Of a stretch of DNA of 64,000 nt, positions 53,443 to 61,284 are shown piece after piece (within the stretch, counting starts at the first letter, position 1; every line of letters starts with the position of its first letter). The DNA comes from Pseudomonadota bacterium (lineage in GTDB: Bacteria > Pseudomonadota > Alphaproteobacteria > Rhodospirillales > Magnetospirillaceae). The stretch covers positions 5,787 through 69,786 of the forward strand of contig JAEXAH010000124.1 in assembly GCA_023458315.1 (NCBI GenBank), written 5' to 3'. A program made the translations under genes and the position numbers. The notes beneath the pieces were generated by a model, which was not told where the DNA came from, made no database searches, and saw only the letters and a list, made by a program, of their open reading frames with translations.

Positions 53443-53549
53443 GAGCGTTTCTCCCACCAAACGCATACGTGACACTGCGTAGCGCTGCCTTGAAGGTATG
53501 GCCTTGGTATTGTTGGTTCAACCCCTCCGTTGGGTGGAGGCATGGCAGC

Positions 53550-53576
53550 AAAAAACCGGCCCGAAAGGGCCGGTTT
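53550..53576 (-). terminator. Terminator of the Irr gene
   Basis: Perfect 10-bp stem AAACCGGCCC with GAAA loop; on the minus strand it runs into six T residues (53550-53555). Confidence 0.9.
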
Positions 53577-53606
53577 CATCAACGCTGCCGAAACGGCGCG
53601 GCAAGA

Positions 53607-54026
53607 TCAGCCATCGACGCGGACGATGACCTCGACCCGGCTGATGTTGAAGCCCTCGGGGGCGTCGGGGATCTTGGTCAGCCCGACCATTTCGGCCGGG
53701 ATGTCGCACAGACGCCCGCTCTTCTCGAAGAAGAAATGGTGGTGGTCCGAGGTGTTGGTGTCGAAATACGACCGCCCGGCATCCACCACGATCTCGCGCA
53801 GCAGGCCCGCATCGGTGAATTGGTGCAGGGTGTTGTAGACGGTGGCCAGCGACACGCGGATGTTGGCGCCCAGCGCCTCGGTGTGCAATTGCTCGGCCGA
53901 GATGTGGCGGTCGTCGCCATCGAACAGCAAACGGGCCAGGGCCAGACGCTGGCGGGTCGGACGCAGCCCGGCGCCGCGCAGACGCTCGAGGGCTTGGCTG
54001 TATGGGCGCACTGTTACCATGGGCAT
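53607..54026 (-). CDS. irr: Fur-family regulator, Irr type
   Basis: 139 residues. Winged helix with LRGAGLRPTRQRLALARLLF and VSLATVYNTLHQF, then the Fur dimer domain. The segment SDHHHFFFEKSGRLCDI with three adjacent His is the Irr feature that binds haem or metal. In alphaproteobacteria Irr controls iron and haem genes under iron limitation. No strong ribosome site; two ATGs (54026, 54020) are possible. Confidence 0.85.
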   Translation of the reverse strand: MPMVTVRPYSQALERLRGAGLRPTRQRLALARLLFDGDDRHISAEQLHTEALGANIRVSLATVYNTLHQFTDAGLLREIVVDAGRSYFDTNTSDHHHFFFEKSGRLCDIPAEMVGLTKIPDAPEGFNISRVEVIVRVDG

Positions 54027-54126
54027 GATGGGAGCCGACCCCGTGGGCTTGGAAAGAACCGGATTTCGAAACTAGCACAGAGATTGTTGAAAACTATCAA
54101 TTTCTTTGTGAAATGCAGACAAACGG

Positions 54127-54150
54127 AAAGGGGCGCCCGATGGCGCCCCT
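54127..54150 (-). terminator. Terminator of the nitronate monooxygenase-like gene
   Basis: AAGGGGCGCC-CGAT-GGCGCCCCTT is a 10-bp stem, followed on the minus strand by TTCCGTTTG, 23 bases beyond the stop. Confidence 0.75.
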
Positions 54151-54172
54151 TGTTTGTCCGCCGTCGCGGTTG

Positions 54173-55570
54173 TCAGCCGCCGGTGGCGATGCGTTCCACC
54201 AACTGCTTCACCGTGGGGATGAAGCCGCCCGCATAGAACGGGTCGCTGGCGAAGCGGAAGGCGTTGTGGCCCGCGAACATCAGTTCGTTTTCCACGTCGC
54301 CGCCATGGCCGATGTTCTGAAGCGTCTTCTGGATGCAGAAGCTGCGCGGATCGGCCTTCTTGCCGGTGGTGCCCGCCTCGTTCTGCGCCCAGTTGGAAAA
54401 GGCGCATTGCGACAGGCAGCCCATGCAATCCACCTGATCCTTGCGGATTTCCTCGGCCTTGTCGGGGGTGACGAAGACCAGGGTGTTGTCGGGGGTGCGC
54501 AGCGCCTCGGTGAAGCCCTGGGCCATCCAGGCCAGCGCCAGTTCGCGCTCGTGCGGCGTGACCCAGACGATGCGCTTGCGGGCGCCGATGGGCAGTTCCG
54601 CCACATGGTCGCCCAGGCATTCCGAGGAATAGGGAATCTGACGATGCGAACGGTCCACCAGATCCTGGATGAAATCGTTCTTCACCGCCGACGAATAGAA
54701 GCCGGTGGGGCTGAAGCGATGCAGCAGGACGTCGCCCGACTTCAGGGTCAGCAGGCGCTGCTTCCAGGCGTCGGAAATGGGGCTTTCCTTGGTCAGCAGC
54801 GGCCGGGTGCCGAACTGGAAGGCGATGGCGCCCAGTTCCGGGTTGCCGATCCAGTCGGCCCATTCCGACAGCGCCCACACGCCGCCTGCCATGAACACCG
54901 GCACGGAATCGGCGACGCCGCATTCGCGCATGGTCTTGCGCAATTCGGCCACGCGGCCATAGGGGGCCTCGGGCTTGGCCGGGTCTTCGGAATTGGACAG
55001 GCCGTTATGGCCGCCCGCCAGCCACGGGTCTTCATAGACCACGCCGCCCAGCAGGTCGCCATGCTTGTGGAAGGCGCGCTTCCACAGGGCGCGGAAGGCG
55101 CGGGCCGACGACACGATGGGGTAATAATAGACGCCGTACTTGGCGGCGATCTCGGCCACCTTGTAGGGCATGCCGGCGCCGCAGGTGACGCCGTGGATCA
55201 GACCCTTGGCGCCGATCAGCGCGCCTTCCAGGATCTGCTCGGCGCCGCCCATTTCCCACAGCACGTTCATGTGCACGCGGCCCTGGCCGCCGGACAGGTC
55301 ATGGGCGATGCGGGCCTGGGCGATGGCGCCCTTGATGCCGAAGGCGATCAGTTCCTGATGGCGCTCGGTGCGGGTCTTGCCGCTGTACGCCATGGGGATC
55401 AGCCTGCCGTTCTCGTCGTAAGTGTCGGCGTTGACGCCCGAGAAGGTGGCGACACCCCCGGCGGCGGCCCAGGCGCCCGAGCTTTCACCGTTGGAGACGT
55501 TGATGCCCTTGCCCCCTTCGACGACGGGCAGGACTTCGCGACCGGAAATGACGATGGGGTCGAGCTTCAT
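54173..55570 (-). CDS. Nitronate monooxygenase-like flavoenzyme
   Basis: 465 residues, FMN TIM barrel of the 2-nitropropane dioxygenase family. Landmarks: GLIHGVTCGAGMPYKVAEI, a GGHNGL glycine turn, and the FMN phosphate loop PVFMAGGVWALSEW plus IAFQFGTRPL. A C-terminal part holds DCMGCLSQCAFSNW, a CxxCxxxC motif not needed for the barrel. Longer than typical NMO (about 320-380). The reaction on nitronates is inferred from the family. Start ATG 55570; weak ribosome site. Downstream is Irr (146 bases). Confidence 0.75.
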   Translation of the reverse strand: MKLDPIVISGREVLPVVEGGKGINVSNGESSGAWAAAGGVATFSGVNADTYDENGRLIPMAYSGKTRTERHQELIAFGIKGAIAQARIAHDLSGGQGRVHMNVLWEMGGAEQILEGALIGAKGLIHGVTCGAGMPYKVAEIAAKYGVYYYPIVSSARAFRALWKRAFHKHGDLLGGVVYEDPWLAGGHNGLSNSEDPAKPEAPYGRVAELRKTMRECGVADSVPVFMAGGVWALSEWADWIGNPELGAIAFQFGTRPLLTKESPISDAWKQRLLTLKSGDVLLHRFSPTGFYSSAVKNDFIQDLVDRSHRQIPYSSECLGDHVAELPIGARKRIVWVTPHERELALAWMAQGFTEALRTPDNTLVFVTPDKAEEIRKDQVDCMGCLSQCAFSNWAQNEAGTTGKKADPRSFCIQKTLQNIGHGGDVENELMFAGHNAFRFASDPFYAGGFIPTVKQLVERIATGG

Positions 55571-55684
55571 GAAATACCAATCACTCCAGAACGGGCGGCG
55601 GCGCACCGAGACTTATCGACAGCGGGCACATATATAGAGCCTTGGCGTCGTTGACCACACCCGTGGTGAAAAATTCATGACATT

Positions 55685-56362
55685 TCATAAAAGTCGGTCT
55701 GGTGCGTCGCAAAAAACCGCGTCGATTCCGCGCGCCCACAACCGCCGCGCCCGGCCGGGACGGTTGACGGTGAAGGCCAGCACCGCCAGCCCCGCCGCCC
55801 GAAGCTGCCCGACCAAAAGGGTGGGCAGCGCCCGGTGAGGAGCGCCCAGGGCGACACAGTCGAAGCGGCGCACCAGACGCGGCCAGTCGGCGGGCACCCG
55901 TTCGACCAGCAGGGCGCGCGGCCAGTCCGGCGCCAGAACGCGCAAGGCCGCCAGGGCGTCGTGGTCGAAACTGGACAACAGCGGCGGCGGTCCGCGCCAG
56001 ACATCGCGCAGCACCGCCAGCGCGGCGGCGGCGGTGGCGGCGCCCATGCCGCGATCGGGCTTGATCTCCACATCGACCGCCAGCCCGCGCGCCGCGCACA
56101 GCGCCAGCACGTCGGCCAGGGTCGGGATATTCAAAGGCGAGAGCTGCGCCAGGGTATGACGGCCCACCGCGCCCCGGCCGTCGCTGCACCGTTCCAGCCG
56201 GTCGTCGTGGAACACCACCGGCACGCCATCGGCCGACAGCCGCACATCGAATTCCACCATGACACAGCCCAGATCGGCCGCCTTGGCGAACGATGCCAGG
56301 GTGTTTTCCGGGGCATGGGCGCAGGCGCCGCGATGGCCGATGACGCGGGGCAGGGTCAGCAT
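55685..56362 (-). CDS. ugpQ: Glycerophosphodiester phosphodiesterase
   Basis: 225 residues, short cytosolic form. Active-site motif GHRGACAHAPENTLASF, metal-binding Glu-Asp in EFDVRLSADG, His in VVFHDDRL and Glu in VDVEIK. It hydrolyses glycerophosphodiesters to glycerol-3-phosphate and an alcohol. ATG 56362 overlaps the stop of the S4 gene by seven bases. Its exact substrate preference is unknown. Confidence 0.9.
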   Translation of the reverse strand: MLTLPRVIGHRGACAHAPENTLASFAKAADLGCVMVEFDVRLSADGVPVVFHDDRLERCSDGRGAVGRHTLAQLSPLNIPTLADVLALCAARGLAVDVEIKPDRGMGAATAAAALAVLRDVWRGPPPLLSSFDHDALAALRVLAPDWPRALLVERVPADWPRLVRRFDCVALGAPHRALPTLLVGQLRAAGLAVLAFTVNRPGRARRLWARGIDAVFCDAPDRLL

Positions 56363-56649
56363 GGCGCGAACGGGTCCTCGGGCGGTGGCGGTTCTTCCTC
56401 GCGGTACAGCGTCTGGGCCTCGGGCGCCGGGCCGCGCCGTTCGCCCAGGGCCAGCACGGTGACGCGGCGACGGCGCTTGCCGGTGGGAAAGACCAGTTCG
56501 TCCCCGACCCGCACCAGGGCCGAGGATTTTCCGATCACCGCCCCGTTCAGGCTGATTTCCCCCGCCGCCACCACCGACGCCGCCAGCGAGCGGGTTTTGA
56601 AGAAGCGGCAGAACCACAGCCATTTATCGATACGCAGAGTGGCAGTCAT
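56356..56649 (-). CDS. hslR: S4-domain ribosome-associated heat-shock protein (Hsp15-like)
   Basis: 97 residues; S4 RNA-binding domain (RIDKWLWFCRFFKTRSLAA then GEISLNGAVIGKSSALVRVGDEL) like Hsp15, which recycles stalled 50S-nascent-chain-tRNA complexes. A short acidic/Pro-rich tail (EEEPPPPEDPFAPC) follows. ATG 56649 fits the family start. It overlaps the GDPD gene by seven bases. Confidence 0.87.
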   Translation of the reverse strand: MTATLRIDKWLWFCRFFKTRSLAASVVAAGEISLNGAVIGKSSALVRVGDELVFPTGKRRRRVTVLALGERRGPAPEAQTLYREEEPPPPEDPFAPC

Positions 56650-56772
56650 GACGGCCCGACAGGATGTGGAACAATCATCACCATCCGCTGGTGTCCGCAA
56701 AGCTCTTTTCAGTGGCGGCGATTGGCGGGCTCAACATGTCGCGCCCGCCTGATCGCCTTCGCCCGTTCCCGC

Positions 56773-59124
56773 CTATTCCTTGGCGACGTAGGTGTAGAAG
56801 CGCACGCGGCCGGTTTCCTCGTCGATTTCGCGGTACAGGCCCTGGATTTCCGCCTCGAAGCCGGGGAAGCGGTTGGCGCTGGCCTCGAACATCTTCAGGT
56901 AATCCAGCATGGGCCGCGCCTGCTCGCCCACCCGCTCGCCGGGAACGATGGTGGCGATGCCCGGCGGATAGACCACCCACAGCGTGGTGGCGATACGGCC
57001 ATAGGCTTCGTCCAGCGGCACGTAATCCACCTGGTTGCGGGTCAGCATGCGCACGGCGTCGTTGGGCCGCATCACCATGTCCGGCCGGTGTTCCGGGGCG
57101 AATTGGTTGCGTTGCAGGGCGCTGACATTTGCCTCGCGGAAAAAGGCGTGCATCTGGGCGCACAATTCGCGGATGCGCATGCCGCGATAGCGTTGCGGGC
57201 GGCGGGCGACGAATTCCGGGATGACGTCTTCCAGCCGGGCGTTCTCGTCATGGCGGCGCTTGAAGGCGACCAGCGCCGACAACAAGGTGCCCGCCTTGGA
57301 CGATTCCACGCCGGGGGTCAGCAGGAACAGCAGCGAATTGAGGTCGTTCTTTTCCGGCACCACGCGGTTTTCACGCAGGTACTGCGCCACCACCGGGGCG
57401 GGGATGCCGTACTCGGCATAGGTGCCGGTGGCCGGGTCGAAACCGGGGGTGATCAGGGTCAGCTTGTTGGGATCGGTCATGGCGTAACCCGGCAGGGTCA
57501 CATGCTTGAAGCCGTGCCAGCGGGCGCCGGGGGTGAATTCCCAATAGCGGGCATCCGACGCCAGCAAATCCGAGGGCACGTCCTCCCACGCCACGCTGTC
57601 CTCGGCGCCATAGGGCGACGGCACGCGGTCGGGCACGAAGGGGTCGAAGAACCACTGGCGGGCCGGGTCCTTTTCCCGCTCGCGGAACTCGCGGGCGGTC
57701 TGGCGGATCTTCTTGCGCAGCTCGATGCCCAGGAAGATGGTGTCTTCCCACAGCACCTCGCCCGAGCGGCCGCGCATCATCTGGGCGCCGACGTCCAGCG
57801 AGGCGAACAGCGGATAGAACGGCGAGGTCGAGGCGTGCAGCAGGAACGTCTCGTTGAAGCGGCGATGCTCGATGCGGCGCTGCTGGCCCTTGATGTGGCG
57901 GTCGCGCACATGGATTTGCGACGCCTGGCTGAAGCCCGCCATCTGCTTGTGGGTGGATTGGGTCGAGATGATGCCGGGCGAATCCTCGCCCAGCCCCTGC
58001 AAGCCCATGCCGTAGCAGCCCTTGAACAGCGGATGGAACTTCAGGAAGCCCGCCCACGCCTCATCGAACAGGATGTAGTCGCACAGATGGCCGATGCGGC
58101 TCAGGATCATCTCGGCGCTATAGATGGTGCCGTCATAGGTGCATTGCTCGACCACCGCGACGCGGAACGGGCGCGGCTTCTTCCATGCCTCCGGGTCCTT
58201 GACCAGCGGATTGGTGCGGATCTTCTCGCGGATCGCCTCCTCGTCGAAGGCGTCGGTGTACATGGGGCCGATCAGGCCCTGGGCGTTGCGGTCGGTTTCC
58301 AGGAAGATCGGAATGCCGCCGCCCAGCAGCAGGGCGCCATGATGGGCCGCCTTGTGGTTGTTGCGGTCGAACAGCACCAGATCGTCCTCGGCCACCAGCG
58401 CCGACAGCACGATCTTGTTGGAGGCCGAGGTGCCGTTCAGCACGAAATAGGTCTTTTCCGCGCCGAAGATTTCCGCCGCCTGCTTCTGCGCCTGCAACGC
58501 CGGGCCTTCGTGGATCAGCAGGTCGCCCAGTTCCAGCACCGAATTGTCCAGATCGTCGCGGAACACCGCTTCGCCCAGGTGTTCGACGAAGATGCGGCCG
58601 ATGGGGCTGCGGTTGTAGAAGATGCCGCCGTTATGACCGGGGCAGGTCCACAACTGGTTGCCCTCTTCCTGGAAATCCACCAGGGCGCCGAAGAACGGCG
58701 TCTTCAGGGTTTCGGCGAATTGCTTCAGGCGGCTGACCAGATTGCGGGCGATGAAGGTGGGCGTCTCTTCGGCCAGGAAGACATAGCCGTCGATGTAGTC
58801 GAGCACGTCCACCGGGATATCCTCGAACCGCTCGCCGCGCACCAGGATGACGATGGGCATTTCCAGGCCGCGACGGCGCATCAGGTCGATCAGTGCCGGG
58901 GCCTCGCCGCCCTGGCCGTTCTTGTCCCAATCCACCAGCACGCAGCCGATGGCGGCGTCGGTCTGCACCGCCAGTTCGGCATCGTGGATGCGGCGCGCCC
59001 GCACCACCTCGAAGCCCAGCCGCTCGACCTCGGAAATGATCTGTTCGACGCGGTGGCCCTCAAGGTCGTCCGGGTCGAAGGCCGGAGTGCACACCAGAAA
59101 GGTCAGACGGCGGAAAAACTCCAT
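56773..59124 (-). CDS. PLP-dependent ornithine/lysine/arginine decarboxylase
   Basis: 783 residues, fold-type I PLP enzyme. N-terminal wing domain (about 1-140, starts MEFFRRLTFLVCTPAF), major domain with VLNGTSASNKIVLSAL and LFDEAW, and the Schiff-base lysine in STHKQMAGFSQAS. Length fits the large inducible type (AdiA/LdcI/SpeF), usual size 715-755. Which amino acid it uses cannot be decided from the sequence. ATG 59124 has AGGGG upstream. It lies after the diguanylate cyclase gene (132 bases). Confidence 0.85.
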   Translation of the reverse strand: MEFFRRLTFLVCTPAFDPDDLEGHRVEQIISEVERLGFEVVRARRIHDAELAVQTDAAIGCVLVDWDKNGQGGEAPALIDLMRRRGLEMPIVILVRGERFEDIPVDVLDYIDGYVFLAEETPTFIARNLVSRLKQFAETLKTPFFGALVDFQEEGNQLWTCPGHNGGIFYNRSPIGRIFVEHLGEAVFRDDLDNSVLELGDLLIHEGPALQAQKQAAEIFGAEKTYFVLNGTSASNKIVLSALVAEDDLVLFDRNNHKAAHHGALLLGGGIPIFLETDRNAQGLIGPMYTDAFDEEAIREKIRTNPLVKDPEAWKKPRPFRVAVVEQCTYDGTIYSAEMILSRIGHLCDYILFDEAWAGFLKFHPLFKGCYGMGLQGLGEDSPGIISTQSTHKQMAGFSQASQIHVRDRHIKGQQRRIEHRRFNETFLLHASTSPFYPLFASLDVGAQMMRGRSGEVLWEDTIFLGIELRKKIRQTAREFREREKDPARQWFFDPFVPDRVPSPYGAEDSVAWEDVPSDLLASDARYWEFTPGARWHGFKHVTLPGYAMTDPNKLTLITPGFDPATGTYAEYGIPAPVVAQYLRENRVVPEKNDLNSLLFLLTPGVESSKAGTLLSALVAFKRRHDENARLEDVIPEFVARRPQRYRGMRIRELCAQMHAFFREANVSALQRNQFAPEHRPDMVMRPNDAVRMLTRNQVDYVPLDEAYGRIATTLWVVYPPGIATIVPGERVGEQARPMLDYLKMFEASANRFPGFEAEIQGLYREIDEETGRVRFYTYVAKE

Positions 59125-59256
59125 GGGGCACCCCTGTCAGATCGCCAGCGCGGCGGAACGCGAAACGCCCGCACAGTAATCATGGATGCGTGCGGGCTCC
59201 ACGGGTTCTAGCGCGATGACGCGAAAAGTTCACGGGAAACAAACAACTTGCCGCGC

Positions 59257-61143
59257 CTATGGCGAAAACGCGGCGCCGTCGAAACACACCACGCGGTCGC
59301 GGCCGCCCTGCTTGGCCTGGTAAAGCGCGGTGTCCGACTGTTTGAGCAGGCCGCCGAACGATGCCTCGGCGGCCGTGCGCGACGCCACGCCCACGCTGAC
59401 GGTGAAGCCCAATGCCCGGTCGCCCGACAGGGGCACGCGAACCTGACGCACCGCCTCGACCACCGTCCAGGCCATGCGCGCGGCGCCGTCGGGGTCGGTT
59501 TCCGGCAACAGGACGGCGAATTCCTCGCCGCCCAGGCGGCCCAGCACGTCGGTTTCACGCAGCCGCCCGCCAATGGTCGCCGCCAGCGCCTTCAGCACCA
59601 CGTCGCCCACATCGTGGCCATGGGTGTCGTTGACCGACTTGAAATGGTCGGCGTCGATCATCAGCACCGCCAGCGGCCGATCATGGCGCTGGGCGATGGC
59701 GAACTGGCGCTCCGCCTCCTCGGTGAAGGACCGGCGGTTGAACACCCCGGTCAGCCCGTCGGTGTTGGCCAGGCGCCGCAACAGATCCTCGTTGGCCTTG
59801 CGCTCGGTGATGTCGCGGATCACCCCGACATGATTGACCTGGCCGTCCGTGCATTGGGTGCCGACCGTCAGTTCGATGGGGAATTCGCTGCCATCCTTGC
59901 GGCGCCCGATCATCTGACGTTCGCGCCCCACCGGCCGCTGGCCGGGATGGTTGCCCGCGGCGACATGGGCGTCGTGATGGCGGGCATAGCCGTCGGGCAT
60001 CAGCATGTTGACGCTGCGGCCGACGATCTCGGCGGGATCGTAGCCGAACAGACGGCTGGCGGCGGGATTGAATTCCGTCACCGTGCCCTTGCCGTCGATG
60101 ATCACCACCGCGTCCAGGGTCGCCCGCACGAAACCGCGCAAGCGGTCTTCGCTGGCCGTCAGTTCGCGGGTGCGGTCCGCCACCCGCGCTTCCAGTTCGG
60201 CGTTGGCGGCGGCCAGGGCGTCCATGGCGGCGCGCCGCGCCAGCATCTGACGCCGCAACACCATCAAGCCGACCGCCATGGCGGCGCTGCCCAGGGTGGA
60301 CAGGCCGACGAAGACCGGCACCATGCGCCACCATGACGCCAGAACCTTGTCGTCGGCGATGGCGACTACCGTCACCATGCCATAGCGGGGGCCACGCTCG
60401 AAGGCGCCGGGACCGGCGCCGCCGGGCAGATAGGCCATCCGCCCGCCGCTGGCCCGGTCGCCGACGAACGGCCCGGCGGCAACGTCCAGGCGATCCTCGC
60501 AGCCCGCCATGCCGCCGCATGCGGCGGTGGCGCCGTTGGACAACAGGATGGCGACGCGGAAATCGTCGCCAAGCCGATAATCATCGATCAAATGGCGCAG
60601 GCTTTCCGGTGCCAGGCCGGCGGCGACCACCGCCCGCAAGCCGCCGAAGCTGTCCTCGATCGCGCGGCTGACCGGCACCAGCCAACGGCCGTCGATGCGG
60701 CTGCGAACGGGCACGCCGATGAACATGGCGTCGCGGATGGCGACCTGCTGCGCCTGGAAATAATCGCGGTCCGACAGGTCGATGGCCGGGGCCGCCAACA
60801 CCGACGACGTGTTGCGCAACAGCCCGTCGCCCCCCACCAGGAACAGCGACCGCAATTCCGGCGTGATGGCATGGCGTCGCAGCAACAGGCGGTGGGCCTC
60901 GGCATCCGTCGCCACCAAACGGGCGGGGACGGCCCGCGTCACCTCGGCGACGCCGGACAAGGTGCGGTCCACCTTGTCCATCACCGCTTCGATCTCGCGG
61001 CTCAGGGTCGCGGCCGTGACCTCCACATCCCGCAACGCCCGGTCCCGCGCATCGACGCGCAGGCCATACGCCAAGGTGCCGATCGCCAGATTATAGGCGA
61101 CCAGCAGCGCCGCGCCCCCGACGGTCCATCTCCAAACGGCCAT
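59257..61143 (-). CDS. Diguanylate cyclase with Cache-like sensor and PAS domain
   Basis: 628 residues. An N-terminal helix, a periplasmic Cache-like sensor (about 35-275) and a second helix at about 280-300, then a PAS domain (about 335-450; AVVIIDGKGTVTEFNPAA and GVIRDITERK) and a GGDEF domain with GGEEF and the product-inhibition site RETD five residues before it. It should make cyclic di-GMP when an external ligand binds. Confidence 0.92.
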   Translation of the reverse strand: MAVWRWTVGGAALLVAYNLAIGTLAYGLRVDARDRALRDVEVTAATLSREIEAVMDKVDRTLSGVAEVTRAVPARLVATDAEAHRLLLRRHAITPELRSLFLVGGDGLLRNTSSVLAAPAIDLSDRDYFQAQQVAIRDAMFIGVPVRSRIDGRWLVPVSRAIEDSFGGLRAVVAAGLAPESLRHLIDDYRLGDDFRVAILLSNGATAACGGMAGCEDRLDVAAGPFVGDRASGGRMAYLPGGAGPGAFERGPRYGMVTVVAIADDKVLASWWRMVPVFVGLSTLGSAAMAVGLMVLRRQMLARRAAMDALAAANAELEARVADRTRELTASEDRLRGFVRATLDAVVIIDGKGTVTEFNPAASRLFGYDPAEIVGRSVNMLMPDGYARHHDAHVAAGNHPGQRPVGRERQMIGRRKDGSEFPIELTVGTQCTDGQVNHVGVIRDITERKANEDLLRRLANTDGLTGVFNRRSFTEEAERQFAIAQRHDRPLAVLMIDADHFKSVNDTHGHDVGDVVLKALAATIGGRLRETDVLGRLGGEEFAVLLPETDPDGAARMAWTVVEAVRQVRVPLSGDRALGFTVSVGVASRTAAEASFGGLLKQSDTALYQAKQGGRDRVVCFDGAAFSP

Positions 61144-61212
61144 GCCTTCCTTCCTCCCTCTCCCCCCAACCTTACCCTGGTGGCCGGATGGGGGGAACCG
61201 GGTTCAGCGCGG

Positions 61213-61284
61213 CGTCAGCCGCACTTGGAATAGCGGCGTCAGCCGCATTTGGAATAGCCGCGTCAGCCGCACTTGGAATAGCCG
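61213..61284 (-). repeat. 24-bp tandem repeat, three copies, at the 3' end of the RNR gene
   Basis: Units start at 61213, 61237 and 61261, differing by one or two bases. The copy at 61261-61284 encodes the last residues of the reductase (GYSKCG, stop). The two copies downstream repeat these codons including the stop in the same frame. Confidence 0.9.
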
